The notes: generated by a model from the sequence alone, not told the origin. A stretch of 64,000 bases of DNA from Liolophura sinensis (GCF_032854445.1 NC_088301.1:41721116-41785115), one strand, 5' to 3'; counted from the stretch's first letter, positions 12,471 to 27,800 are shown. Numbers and translations: made by a program.

Positions 12471-15400
12471 ATATTATTAAACATCATCAGTATAATGTCG
12501 TCATGGAAAATGCCTTCCGATCCTTAAAAATTATCTTATGAATTTGATATTCTCAGGTCTGATATTTATATGCAAGAATATTTACTAAATTACATATTCT
12601 GTAAAGAATGTACATACCGGTATTACACCTTTATGTGAAAGACCAACACACAAGAATTATCTGTGATGTTATTGGCTCTGGTATTTGCAGTGAAATGCAT
12701 GTGCAGGTGCTTAATTGGTGCATTTGCATAAAACCACATATCAAATCTCTTACAGTTTGCCTGTAACTTTGTTACTATGTTTATATGGCTTCAAGTGAAC
12801 AGTTTATAAGTCATAAATTTGATCAAAGTCATGCTAACTGCCTCTGACTCTGCGTTAACCCCTCAATAGGGATTTTCGAGTTTGAACTTTTTTATTGCTG
12901 AAGTAAAAGAAGTCACCCTGTAACATAAGTCTGGTTCCCTGACGTACTCTGTGTACCTTGAATGTGATGTTAGGTACATTACAAAGCTATCTGACCTATG
13001 TTTGGTCATTTATATATAGTAACACATTCACAGAGGGAAAAGCCTATCAACTAATACCCTGCAAAGTTAAGCTGGTTTAACTTGCGATAGTGGCTTTGAG
13101 CCAGTTTGACGTCGCCTGTGTGAACGCAAACTGGGGGCATTTACTCCGGTTTATTTGCCCCAGCTATCGATGTTGTTTTAAGCCAGTTTCAGGGCTTGAG
13201 CAGGGTTATCTGCGTCATGTGAACGAAACGGTAACTGTATTAAATGCCCGGCTACATGGAGGTCAGGATGATGTCGTAATGACTAAACCGGCTGAAATGT
13301 GACCATGTGAATGGACAAATCCCTGAACTGGTTTAAAACAGGCTTGGCCACATGGTCGTGTGAACACAAGCATTTTTTTTACAACTGGCTTCGATTTATA
13401 CTAGTTCAAATTTGATCTGGTTTCTATTTTTGCCACGTGAACAGGTAATAGTATGGCTACAATGGGATTGTTGTGATTCCCCAACATTAGGATTTGACAT
13501 CACAATGTACAACACCACTGTGGTGTCACAAAACTATGCACAGATAGAACAGAAGCAAGTCTTGTGTTGCACGACACAGCATGTTGTGTTATGCAGTTTC
13601 ACCTGTGACATATTTGATCTACCCACTGTGACATTAGCAGTGTTGACGCTGCAGTGGAATGTCCAGTGTAACTGAAATGATGTAATACATCCCACTTCCG
13701 ACTTCTGCCAGTATCCCATTTATACTGTGTCTACCCCTACATCTGCAGTGATTAGGGCCATCTAATGTCAGTGGGAGGGAACCAGCCAGCCTATATCGAG
13801 CAACCAGCAACTATTTTACCTTAGATACAAAAGAGTTTCATCTCAAAATGGCTCTGGCAATATTCTACAGAAATATTACAAAGCGGGCTTTTAATGTGCT
13901 CTAGAAAATAGTGGGTTAGAAAGTACTCTGACAAAATCAGTGTAGTAGTCTTAAATTTTATGATTTTATTTTAAGTAAATAATATACTACTTCAATGATT
14001 AACTTTTCTGTGCGTTTGGGAATATATTCTATATTAGTTAGTTTATGGTCAGTTGAATCAAGACTTGTATATGTGTAATAATAGCTGTGATAATAGCTGT
14101 GATACTGTTAATGAAATGACTTATTCATGCAGATCACATCATGGATAGGGGTCTACATGTTTAGATAAATGATAATAGTTTATATTGACTTTAGGAGCTT
14201 TATGTATTTATCTTCTGACATACGTTTAAGTTGTATTTAAACAGACAAAGTTGAGCAATTCTACATGTATCTTATAAGTAGTAGACTTTAAACTATGTCA
14301 ATGTGCCAAGGACAGCCTGTGGCTTTTGTGTATAAGATCTAGCTCTCTTCATTCCATAAACTTGACCAATGGCATGTAAGTCAAATTTTAAATTTGAATC
14401 CAATTCATATCCTTAATCAAAAAAAAAAAAGAAGATAATAATTAATATGGTGTATTTTAACTCTCATGCTGCCAGTTGTTTTCACGTATATGGTTTTAAT
14501 TGTTCTGTGGGAAAATGATCTATACTATTGTTTCATGTCTGTCTAATTGTGTAAGAAAAACTTGCTCATGAGCAATCAGTAAAATACATGTAGCCTTTCT
14601 AATGTTGATTATAGATGTTTTTAATATTTCCACAGTCTCAAAGGCTCTCCAATGTGTACATTGTATCTTTATTTCAACAGTTTAAATATGAAACTAGTTT
14701 TGTATTCTGATTACATGTTGCTTTTATTCAGGTGTCCTTCAATCTTGTTGCTAAATCCTTAATCTCCTCCACATATTTCAAGTGCAATATAATATTGTAA
14801 ACTTTGTGAAAAGTTGAAGTTGGGAAAGATATGATAATTTGCAAGTATTATGTTGAACAGTTGCTCAACTGATGTACAGTTTATGTATTATATTATAACA
14901 CAGATGCTGCTGTTAGTCCTGTTTTTAATACCTTTTGTTCTATATTAGGAGTGAAAAAAAAACTTCAAGAACAGAGCGCATTGCTTTCATAATCCTCTGC
15001 ACGTTGTTGCCCATTGTTCAGGAAAAAAAATATTATAGAGATTTCCAATTACATGCAGATGGCTGGGAGATGGATCTCCAAATACAGTGTACACCCATAA
15101 TGGCTTGGGAAGAGGTCTTCATTTCAGGTGAAATGCATCGATTTCCACTCTAAAAACACAGAATTAGTACCAAAGGTGTCTTTAACCACCTCCTTTCAGC
15201 CAACACCACTACATGTAGATACATGTACAAGTGCATGTATTCTAAATTGAGGGCTTGCATGAGAGGTTGTAAAGGTTAAGAACTTCTACAGCCAATGTGG
15301 CCCCATAGATACTCGGCACCCATAAGATTGAGGACGCTCTGTCATGCCTAATTCATGACCGAATGTTTTGTAATGTTTTGAGACTTCTATTGAACACTAA

Positions 15401-15600
15401 TCCACTTCACTTCAATAGTAAGTAAGTGCTTCAGTTACACATTTACACACCTGGGTAGGAAGACTAGTTAAAAGGAACTCTATTCACATAGAGCTGACAA
15501 AAAAGAACTTGGTAAACATGAAAGACCCCTCACAATCCCCACAGTGGTGACCTCCACAGACATGATCTAAACAGTCCTCATCTTTAGTTAATCTCGGTTC
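12471..15600. other. 3' flank of transporter A; no gene seen
   Basis: This stretch contains the presumed 3' UTR of transporter A and then AT-rich intergenic DNA. A GC-richer patch at about 13040-13445 carries several GTGAAC and CTGGTTTAA-like motifs in direct orientation and may be a degraded repeat, but I could not find clean terminal repeats. No conserved protein is encoded. Confidence 0.5.
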
Positions 15601-16940
15601 CTGACCTCACCAAGAATATGCCTGAGAAACTCTGAAACCTTGACCTCACAGTGGATACTCTCACCAAGAATACACGAAGGAAACTCAGTCCTTGACCTCA
15701 CCAATAATAAACTAGAGAAACTCTCACCAAGAAATTTTCAATCCCTGACCTCACCAACAATATATATTTATTTATTGGATTTGTGTTTTACACCGTACTC
15801 AAGAATATTTCACTTAGAAGACGTCGGCCATCATTATGGTGGGAGGAAACCGGGCAGAACCCGAGGAAACCCACAACCATCCACAAGTTCCTGACAGGCC
15901 GTCCAACATATGAACAGAGCAGAAGCCAGCATGAGCTGGACTTTAACTCACAGCTACCACATTGGCTCCTGGGTCGTTGTTCCATGCCAGCGTACTAACC
16001 CCCTCGGCCAAGGAGGTCCTCACCAAGAAGTCATCAGGGATAGTCTTGCCACGAATACACCAAGGAAACAGACACTGACCTCACCGAGAATACACCAGAG
16101 AAACTCTCACCAAGAATACATTATTGGAACTTTCAGTCCCTGACCTCACCAAGAAAACACCAGAGAAACTCTCAGTCCCTGACCTAATACACCAGGGAAA
16201 CTCAGCAAGAATACACCATTGAAACTTTTAGTCCCTGACCTCACCAAGAATACACCAGAGAAACTTTTAGTCCCTGACCTCACCAAGAATACACCAGAGA
16301 AACTTTTAGTCCCTGACCTCACCAAGAATACACCAGAGAAACTCTCGGACCCTGGCCTCATCAAGAACACACAAGGTCCTCACCAAGAAGACATCAGGGA
16401 TAGTCTTGCCACGAATACAACAAGGAAACACTTAGTCCCTGACCTCACCAAGAATAAACTAGAAAAACTCTCACCAAGAATACATTATTGGAACTTTCAG
16501 TCCCTGACCTCGCCAAGAATACACCAGAGAAACTCTCAGACCCTGACCTCAACAAGAATACACAAGGTCCTCACCAAGAAGACATCAGGGATAGTCTTGC
16601 CACGAATACACCAAGGAAACACTTAGTCCCTGACCTAAGAACACACCAGAGAAACTCACCAAGAAAACACTATTGAAACTTTCAGTTCCTGACCTTCCCA
16701 AGAATACACCAAAGAAACTTTTAGTCCGTGACTTCACCAAGAATACACCTAAGAAAGTCTCAGTTCAACCTCACCAAGAATAAACTAGACATACTCTCAG
16801 AATACACAAGAGAAACTCTCAGTCCCTGACCTAGCAATACACCAGAGAAACTCTAACCAAGAATACACCAGAGAAACTTTCACCAAGAATACACGATTGA
16901 AACTTTCAGTCCTTGACCTCACCAAGAACTGAGGACTTCA
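15600..16940 (+). repeat. Degenerate ~39 bp minisatellite with higher-order copies
   Basis: Repeats of about 39 bp built around CACCAAGAATACACCAGAG and CTCAGTCCCTGACCTCAC, with many indels. Longer blocks recur: a segment containing CATCAGGGATAGTCTTGCC occurs at about 16030, 16392 and 16582, which indicates higher-order duplication. A SINE at 15763-16018 interrupts the array. Open frames in the array (for example 16219-16626) have no conserved features. Confidence 0.9.
15763..16018 (-). repeat. Near full-length tRNA-derived SINE inside the 39 bp array
   Basis: On the minus strand it runs from a head matching GGCCTCCTTGGCCGAGG, through a tRNA-like B-box region and a GC-rich centre, to the ATATTCTTGAGTACGGTG block and an AAAT-type tail. 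It lies inside the tandem array, so the array was there first. Target duplications cannot be told apart from the repeats themselves. Confidence 0.88.
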
Positions 16941-18213
16941 TTCATCCCAGACATCACTATAAAGACACCAACATGACAATGTGTGATAAGTACTGAAGAG
17001 AACCTTTTCAGATGCTAGCCTTGAGATGAAGAGAGAAGATAAATGATATGCTATATATCAAAACAAAATCTGTTGTTCATTTCAGATTAGCACTCCATTT
17101 AGACTATTTATTCACCTCTTATAAGAAATATTGTTGCTGAAAATTTAATAAATTAAACAATTAATCTGTTCTGTACATTGCCTTGTGCAAGAGAGGTTAT
17201 AAATATATACAGGCACATCAAAAAGCAAAAGCTTAATGTACATGTAAATGTACATATGCTGAAAATGTCTTATCATCGGATGTAAGAACACTACAAACAA
17301 GTTAAGAATTTGCTTATAGCTGCTTGATAGATCTATGTGAAATAGAAATTTCAAAATTAAAAGTTATTGAGTATTTTATTCTGAAATACTTTCCACTGTA
17401 GGCCTATATCACACAACAATATTGTAATGCAATCTCCCTGAAAAAATAGAACTATATCACAACATAACAGTATATTTTGCAAAATCTGCTTGCGAATATG
17501 TAACATGATAGGGACATTAAAATGTGTGACATAATAAGATTGACATTGTTCATATACGGTTTGAACACTTCTTAAGTAATATCAGATCAACCATCTTCAT
17601 AACAAATAGTGTGGTCCCTAAACTAGTTGAAGAAATTGAAATAGGAACTTTACATATCAAAAGTCAAGATTATCAGGTGGACAGGTTTAGCAGCGTATTT
17701 TAATATTAATAATGTAAGTATCAAAACTCTGTTTTATAACAGGAATCCGGCATTAACACTAACTAATGACAAGTGTATTTCATACAGATATTAAATATTA
17801 ATTGTAACTCTACAAATGATAAGTACATAAATCTAGGTGTGAAACTTTTTAAAAGAGATCACAATTACAATGCTTTGCTCTACAGGTTTATTTATATGGA
17901 TGGGTAGATGTTCCTTGATAATATGCATAAGAATGTAGCACCATATTTTGGCTGACACGTAAGATGTCCCCCTATCAATGGGAGTGATAGGCCTGAGAAA
18001 ATATTACAACTGATACAATACAGTGCATGTGTAAAAATGATCAACATTATACACGCATCTGCATAAATAATCTATGCATGTATCCCCTGAACACAATATT
18101 TGTAAATTCTGCTCCAATCACAGATATATTATACATGTTAATGACATGTAAAAAGGAGTAAATCAGGTGAACACCTTATGCATAAAATAATTTCACAAAA
18201 GAAAGCTTTCACA

Positions 18214-18256
<43 letters not shown>

Positions 18257-18891
18257 AGCAAATCATTTTTTTTTAATTACCTTACTTATACAGCAGCTAT
18301 TTATTCATACAAAAGACATTTCATTATTAACAATTATACCACAAAAGTAAAATCTGCTTACAATATTCATTAAAATTTGAATTGATGAAATAGTAAGTTT
18401 TCAGATTTTCAATTTTTTAATGCAGAGGCAAAGCTGGGAAAATGACCAACCAATCAGAGAATATAATCCTTCGAATATAAAGCATACAATTATAAACACC
18501 TATCAAGCCAATTCATGAAATATCCAAACTGAATTCCTAGTTTCCCCCATCACTGCCCACAGGCCATTTTATCCCCTGCATCAGAATCCTTTGCTTCGTT
18601 ATTGTTTTTTGGGGGGCTCTTTAAGCAAAATTCTTTAACCAAGACAGCTGAAATAATGATAATATAAACTGAAAATTGTACTCCCACCTGAACCAAAATA
18701 TTCGGATAGTAAATATTGAAACAGGTTTCATGGGCCTTTACACATACTGTAAAGCATTTCAGTACAATATCAAGAATCAAGAATGTAATCCATGTAATCC
18801 CAACAAACATCTATTCATGTACATACAATGAAAGAATATGGCTTTACGCCATCTGTATAGAGAAATACTTTGAATGCAATAATTGATATGT
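16941..18891. other. Intergenic and presumed 3' UTR of transporter B, with TA microsatellite
   Basis: AT-rich DNA without a gene. A pure TA microsatellite lies at about 18217-18252. A candidate polyadenylation signal for the minus-strand transporter gene (TTTATT on the plus strand, 18300-18305) sits roughly 590 nt beyond its stop codon. Nothing else was recognised. Confidence 0.5.
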
Positions 18892-21800
18892 TCATCTTGT
18901 TTCTTGGACATTTGAATGAGAAGATTTTCTACTTTTGAACCATGGCTCAGCAAACAACACCTCCACTTCTTCCAGAGTCTTTCCTTTGGTCTCTGGAAGG
19001 AACAAGGCGAGGAAGACCACAGCAAGTCCTGCAATTCCAGTATACATCCAGTAAGTACCTAAAATACAACAATGACAGGGTATTCAGTGTAAGACTGAAA
19101 TAAGACAGGGCAGCAAAATTGACACAGATGCTTTTTATTTACTTACGAACAGTCTTGAATCATGGTTCAACTTACACTTACTGATGTCAAGTATCCAAAG
19201 GAAGGAAATGTGACTATTGGTGAACAGATAGATGAACATTTTGCAAACTTTAGAACCAACAGTCGAACAAACACAGAGGTGCATGCTTACTGGTATGTTG
19301 ATATTTTACACATCTAAAGTAGCATAATGGCATACAAAAACATCTTTTTTCTGCAATCTTCTGTAATACATCGTCCCATTGCACAAGGTTGCGTCAGATA
19401 AGTAAGAACATACTTTTCATGTGCAAATGGTGACACAGGCCCAATTTGAACTGACCACTGTTCTCTTGCAATGCATCTGTAATCAGTTTACCCATAAACG
19501 TCATTGCAAAGATATGATTGAACAGACTACACAGCTTAGATCCATTATTTTTAAAGGTACCCCAAATTCCAATGCATATCAAATGCTATAAATATGACAG
19601 AGAGACAAATTCCTGGCTGTGGTAAACAAAGCCAGAATAATGTTCATGTAAATTTGTGTCAATCATAAACAAACGCGTATGAAGAATTCACATGACACTA
19701 CAACCCCATTCAGTGTGCATGAGTAGCAAACATACCATATTTAGTGATGGACTCGGTAAGAGTGAGGAAGGTCATTGAGACTAGTAAGTTGAAGCTCCAG
19801 TTCACTGCAGTTGATATCGAGTTCCCTGTGCTCCGGGCCCAGGTGGGGTAAATCTCCGAGTTGATAGTCCAGGGCATGGGACCCATTCCTGTACACAGAT
19901 CCAAGAGGAAAATATGTGATTGCTTGATGTGTCTGTATACATATTAATACCCCTGCTCTAATTTGGGGCCTTGGGAACAGTAAGCTATCAACGATACTCC
20001 TGTGGACATTTACATGGCCTAATGTTGGTTGAAGGCCACTTTTCTTCAACCAATACGGTGTACGTATCTGTACATCACATGTGAGAAAATATGTCAGTAC
20101 ATTGCCAAAGGTAAGTGGTTTACACTGGACACTCCGGTTTCCTCCCCCCATAAATGTGACCACCATCATATAAGTAAAAATTCTTGATGCAAATATTAAT
20201 TAGAGCTGATCTTCCCATTTCAGGCTTGACACTGATCGTCTTTATGCTTCTTATAGTTAAAGGATCTTAAAGGATAAGACACCACCTGGCTAAAATATAT
20301 TTGATTTGAAAGCAGGATACTCAAGCTCTCTAAAAAGTATCATACTTTATTGTTTTAATGAGATTTCACCAAATAACACGTAGAACAAAATGACAATACT
20401 GCACAAATGGCTGGTGTGAGTCGAGGAAGCCATCTTGATAATTTTATCCAATCAAACACGTTGCTATCAGACGACGCGGCCTAATCTGTGACCTACCCTT
20501 TACTTATTCACTCCATGAAGTGACATATGATAACACAGAACTACTCCATAAGACATCATTTTGAGACTGTTTACAATAATTTAGTTACATGTAGTTACAT
20601 GAAGGATTCCTTCACAAAGTGTTGTGGGGTAGTAGCATACTGTCTTGGTCCAAACACATTCATCTCCCGAAATACATTTTTTGTCCTTCATTTTACCATT
20701 TAGTCAGCATTTTCTAAATAACAAATATGAGTCAGGGCAAAATTTATTAGGTATGTCGAAGGTTTATGGGAAGGAGAAGATGGCATCTCACAGGACAACG
20801 TTTAAAATTAATTAGATCTTATGATATAATTTTTTTTCCTCTGCATTTATTACAACTGAAAAATTTAAATTTTGCTCCCTCGTCTTCCTCGCATATAAGG
20901 GAGGTTTTTTTCTGTTCTCTTCAATAAAATACACTAGAATTATTGAAACATCATGTTCAAGCCGAGGTTCTTTCTCTGATGTCCGCGAAAACTAGATCAG
21001 CACTACTTTCATCTTAGAAGCCATAGCTATAAAACTGATGCATAAAATCTAGTGACAGTCGACTGCCTATATCAGCCTCAGTGGTGCCTTGATTTATTTT
21101 CATTTGTTTCAGAATTGAGCATGAATCTAGTTGTACAACAATCCTATTGTAATTTTGTACACATTTAATAGGGGTCAGACTCACCAGCACAACCCCTCTG
21201 GAGGATATGACCTGAACCATCTGCAGCTAGGCTATTTAAACAGGGTCGCTGGAGCTCCTTGTACATGATATAGTAGGCCTACTGCATCAACAATTCAAGC
21301 AGTGGAAGAAATACTCTTCCAGGCCCTTCATCACTGAAGCCCACAACTTTTATCTGTCATAGGCTACTGCTTAGACTGCCTACTATACAAAAAAATACCT
21401 TCGAATTTAACGGGCTAGGGTAAACATGTTATCGCCTTTTTTTTGATAATGGAGACATGCTGAAGCTGTGTTAAGACGAAGTTTCACTAAGCTTTCACAG
21501 GCTTGAAAAAAATCTAAAAAAAATATTTAACTAAAACATTAGTCGGCTGCTGTCTTTCACTTTAAAGCTCTGTTTTTATGCAGGTTTAAGTGCAGCGATG
21601 GAAACTTTGTGAAGATACGACAGAGATGAATGGATAAGACAGATGTCACACAATTCCTAACACACAGTGTTATCAAATCAGAGAAACCATATAACAGAAT
21701 CCTATCTTCCTTCACTTTCAATGGCAATAAGTAGTCATCCCGTCTCATATGGTTTTTTAGGCAGTCTAATATTAAATCATAACAAGGACTGGACCATCCT

Positions 21801-24800
21801 TTCGTGACAACACAAGCCACCTTGGAAACTATATTATCTTGTTACGACTTTGTACATATGCATATGCCTAAAGAATGACCACAACTTTGGTAGACTAAAG
21901 TACAATCAGAATAGTTTTCTGGGAATGTCTGTACTGAACACTGAGCCTGACCAACTTTTAAGTTTTAAGATGTATGCTTGCTAGGACATTCCATGGCTTG
22001 CTTAGACAATTCAAGGCTTAATATTGTAGCTCAAGGTTCTCTAGGACTGCACAAGGCTTGCAAGGACAGCTCATGCATACCATAACAGTCCACAAATTAC
22101 TAGAACAGTCCACAGCTCACCAGAGCATTCCATAGTCAAAACAGTCTATAGCTTACCAGAATAGTCCACATCTTACCAGAACAGTCTATAGCATACAGCA
22201 ACATTCAATAGCATACAACAACATTCTATAGCACACCAGAAGTCCGCAGCTCACCAGAACATACTATAGCTTACCAGAACAGTCCACAACTTACCACAAC
22301 AGTCCACACATTATCAGACCGTCCCACACCTTACCACAGTCCACAGCTTACCAAAACATTCTATAGCTTACTAAAACAGCCCATATCTTACCAGAACAGT
22401 CCATAGCCTACCAGAGTCCACACTTAGCAGAACAGTTAACAGCTTAGTAAGACAGCCTTCGGTCTCACCTGGAGCAAAGAACATGAGGTAGACAACTAGG
22501 CCAAGGATAGCCATCCAGGAGTAGGCAGTGGGGCAGTAGTCGTAAGCCCACACCAGGGTGTCCTCCAAACCTGTCTGGTTACAGCGCCCTTCCAGAGATT
22601 TGGTGCTGTCCTCACTGCTTGTCACTAGACATGACCCTGTCCCATTCACAACTCCTTCGCCTAGGTCAACATAGCAAAATCCACACGTCACATCCTCTAT
22701 ACAGCTCTCACAGGAACTGAAATACAAGAACAGATCATTCTGTAACGTTTTGGTTACTTTCTTGGTTGTTAAGATGTCTTCAATTGATGGAGGCATGAAG
22801 TGCCCTTCATCAGACGGGAATCTCAAAGATTTCTCCACTCGCCTGTTTCCTAGGTCTCTGCTGAATAACAAGTTTACAGTGTTCTTTTAAAGGCATGGTC
22901 CTGTGCAAAGCCTGCAGATCTCATGCCTTTATTAAGTTCATATGACTGACATAAATAGTGAACTCACTCTGCAGGTGAAAAGTTGGTGTGTTTCTGCAGC
23001 CATAAAACTGACCATCTTTGTGAACCTCAATTATGGGTTCAAGCTCTGAATACCTAACATGACTCCCAAGGTGAAGGTTAAAAGCATTTTTTAATCATAC
23101 AATGCATGTATTTATATGTGAGGAAAAGGTCATCTTTCTCAGTCCTGTTTCTCGGACACTACTACAAAGTGACAAGCAATCCTGTTATAAGCCACTAGAT
23201 GTGGTGAACGAGCAATGTACCTTTTTGTGAGACAATGACCTTCCCAGTCTTGACCTCCAATCATTTGAGGCTCCTCCAGAGTGACAGGTGGGGAGTGAAA
23301 TGCGGCCAACTGGAACCCCACAGCCAGCAGGCCCAGGCTGAAGAGCACACCTGAGGGCATAAGGGAAACATAACCCTAGGGTCGTTTCAACAAAGCCAGT
23401 TCTGACTGAAGTGAAAAAATTAAAACTAAAAATTTGCATAGTTTAAGGTCCAAGAAATCAAAATTAAGATGCATTGATGCTCACATAATATATGTCATTG
23501 ATGCCTGTTTCCAATTTTCACCCCTCGAAACCACAAATTAGCCTTCTAATCAAATATAAAATGTTGTCTAAAATCTAATGTTATTTAGATTATTTATGTT
23601 ATTTAGTCAAAACTGCTTTTGAGGAATCAACCTCAAGGACCCATGGAAATCTGATTAAAGCAAGGCAGCAAAAGTACACCAGAGACTCATGATAATCTGA
23701 GGACAAGAACACAGCAACAGGACACCAGACACCCATGATAATCTGAGGACAACAAAACAGCAACAGGACACCAGACACCCATGATAATCTGAGGATAACA
23801 AAACAGCAACAGTACACCAGGGACCCATGATAATCTGAGAACAACAAGACAGCAACAGTACACAAGGGACCCATGATAATCTGAGAACAACAAGGCAGCA
23901 AGAGTACACTAGAGACCCATGATAATCTGAGGATAACAAAACAGCAACAGGACACAAGGGACCCATGATAATCTGAGAATAACAAAACAACAACAGGACA
24001 CCAGAGACCCATGATAATCTGAAAACAACAAGACAGCAACAGGACACCAGGGACCCATGATAATCTGAGGAAAACAAGACAGCAACAGTACACCAGACAC
24101 CCATGATAATCTGAGGAAAACAAGACAGCAACAGGACACCAGACACCCATGATAATCTGAGGATAACAAAACAGCAACAGTACACCAGGGACCCATGATA
24201 ATCTGAGAACAACAAGACAGCAACAGTACACAAGGGACCCATGATAATCTGAGGATAACAAAACAGCAACAGGACACTAGGGACCCATGATAATCTGAGG
24301 ATAACAAAACAGCGACAGGACACTAGGGACCCATGATAATCTGAGGATAACAAGACAGCAACAGCACACCAGACACCCATGATAATCTGAGGACAAGAAC
24401 ACAGCAACAGGACACCAGAGTCCCATGATAATCTGAGGACAAGAACACAGCAACAGGACACAAGGGACCCATGATAATCTGAGGATAACAAAACAGCAAC
24501 AGCACACCAGACACCCATGTTAATCTGAGGACAACAAGACAGCAACAGGAAACCAGGGACCCATGATAATCTGAGGATAACAAGACAGGAACAGTACACT
24601 AGAGATCCATGATAATCTGAGGATAACAAAACAGCAACAGAACACCAGGGACCCATGTTAATCTGAGGACAACAAGACAGCAACAGCACACCAGACACCC
24701 ATGATAATCTGAGGATAACAAGACAGCAACAGGACACCAGACACCCATGATAATCTGAGGACAACAAGACAGCAACAGGACACCAGAGTCCCATGATAAT

Positions 24801-27800
24801 CTGAGGATAACAAGACAGCAACAGGACACCAGAGTCCCATGATAATCTGAGGATAACAAGACAGCAACAGTACACTAGAGACTCATGATGATCTGAATAC
24901 AAGAAGACATACACCAAAAGTACACTAGAGACCCATGATAATCTGAATACAACAAAACATGAACAGGACACCAGAGACCCATGATAATCTGAATACAACA
25001 AAACATGAACAGGACACCAGAGACCCATGATAATCTGAAGACAAGACAGTAACAGGACACCAGAGACCCATGATAATGTGAAGACAACAAGACAGTAACA
25101 GGACACCAGACCCATGATAATCTGAATACAACAAGACAGCAACAGGACAACACGAACAAATGACAATTAGATCATCAGTAGCACTGTTACAGATAAGCAC
25201 GTGTACTCACCAATCAGGCTGCCCAATACGAGATGTCGTCGACCAATTCTTTCCACAAGCCACACTCCCACTAGGGTGAAGATAAAGTTACATGATGCCG
25301 TTAGCGCAGAGAGCCAAATTGCTGTTGATTCGTTCTTGATACCTGCCATTTTGATTATAGTTGCACTATAATACCTGTTGTCAAGATCAAAGAACAAACA
25401 ATATCAACATTCAGTTTGTGTCAATATCCTAATAAACAAGGTATACGACAAAGTACATCTATTTGTTACAAAGTCATAAAATTGTTTCAAAAGGCATACT
25501 CAGCTAAATAACAGCCTTTACTTTCAATACTATTTATATGTATACTGATTGCATTGATATATTCAATTGTTTTGCACTGAAGTCTAACTCATACGACAAT
25601 AGTCTTATTATAAATGGATAAAACCAGACACAGCTGAATGGAAACTATCCCACTAGATTTGGCCATCAGTTCACATGGAAGAACACGTTAGGTGTTTTGG
25701 TAAAATGCGAGGAGCCCGTTTCTCGTAAATCGTAAATCTCAAATTCATAACTTTTATGTTTTAAGTCACAAATTTTACCAGTTGGCCCATAATAAGCATG
25801 TATGAATAAGTTATTATGAGTCTGTGAATCCATGACCTTATGACCTTTAGTAACAAACAGGGCCAGTTTCTTAGGTATGTCTTCTTATGGCTTACATGAC
25901 AGTGTTGATTCCACCCAGCTGTTGGAACATCTGAAGTCCACACCCAACCAACAGAGCTCTCCTCACATGTGGTGTTTTCAACATTCTCAGCCAGGTCCAT
26001 TCTGACTCTGAAAACAGGACATTCACGGAGAATGTGAAATTGCAGTACCTTGAAAAGGAGTGAGAATAAGCAGTTTTAGTTTTGTACTAAACTAAACCAA
26101 TAAATGCCTAAATTCTCAGAAACCGCCCTTTCACAGTATACGAAATTTTTCATTCTCCATTAGAAACTACTGAAAATGATGTTGTTCACTTCTTGAATAC
26201 AATACCTTGCATAAAAATATACAAAACATAAGCACAAAATATCACTAATATTTGCATTTAGGTTATCAATTCAAAAATAATGATCTTGAATAGTTGGCAA
26301 TTTGGCTTGAATTTTAAAGTAAATGATACTTCCTTTAATTTCTGTAATACATAATTTATTCAGCTTGTGTATTAGAAAAAAGCAGTACTTAAGAGACAGA
26401 CAAGAGAGTATATAACATACTTCTTGATGCCTGTCGTTCTATTTCTTCCTGACAAGACTCTTTTATGGCATTAAACTCCTCCTGCACATCGTCCGTTCCT
26501 CTGATAGACACCAGGACCTCTTCTGCCTTGACAAAGTGCCCTTTTGACACAAGCCAACGTGGGCTTTCAGGCATAAACATGAACCCCACAAACTGAATAA
26601 GCGAGGGAATCCCAGCAAGTCCCAGCATATACCTGTCATATATAAAGATACATTTACATGTATAACCATAAAGAAGTGCTTACCACAAAAGACACTCATC
26701 TAATTTAAACAACAGAATAAATAAACCCTCCTTTCAGGTCTTGGTTCACCAAACTTTTAATGTAAGACCATTTTAAAGAAATTTTGATTCACAGTTTAAT
26801 ACTCTGCTGGAACATATAAAAAAAAATTTACAAAATAATCCCATGCTAAGGTCATACCTCCATCCATATTCTCTGTTGTAGCTGAAAGCACCATCTAAAA
26901 CACTTGCAATGCACTGACCACCTGTTATGAAGAGATTATTAAGTGTTACAAGCCTCCCTCGCAAATGTGTCGGCGCACTCTCTGCTATGTAAACAGGCAC
27001 AGTCATGGATGCAATACCTGTAATTAAAAAAAAAAAACACATTGTGGTACACATAGCAAATGTTTTTTTTAATAATTTCTGCTTGACATTAAAATACTAT
27101 GCATACAGATATCATCACATTTGGTAATGTTAAGGGAAGAAAATGTATAAAAAAAAACAACAACTTAAATTTGGCTACCAAACAGCTCCCCTGTAGGAGA
27201 CACATAAATAAAAAAATTCAGCTCAATACATAAAGACCTGAAATCGTGACTTTGGTCACTTACAGCAATTAATATGCACAAATAGGATCAGCAATGAAAC
27301 ATTACCTTTGTACAACTGTGCCTCAAATGCATGTAAAATTTCAGGTCAATACATGCTGTACTTTTGTGAGATACCTCCCCTAACATTCTGTCTCATTCTA
27401 ATACACAAAGTCAGGTATTCCGTGATTTATGATGTTTATTATGTAAACAACGAATCAAGGATGGAATATCCCCCTCACCCTATTGTGATCTGCATATGTG
27501 CAAACTCTGAGCTCAACATAGGGTAGGCAGTACATTTTCAGATAACATTTTGTTTAATACTGATTTTAATACACAATCCACTAAGTCAGGAATTCAGTAA
27601 TTAATGGTATTTAATATGTTCACACCTAATCAACAATAAAAAAAAAAAACCCTCGTGCTATTGTGCTCTACAAGAGTGCAAATCCTCATCTCAATACTGG
27701 CAGCACTTTTTAGGATACCACCCCTGACATTTTGCTTAACATTGCTTTCACAGTTATTGGACGCCAATGCCAATGATGATTCCAATGCCAAGGTCAGCAT

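Noticed and set aside
23655-25166. 503-codon open frame on the minus strand
   Set aside because: It lies wholly within the 46 bp minisatellite, cycles through the same short peptide in shifting frames and lacks any domain; it is a by-product of tandem repetition.
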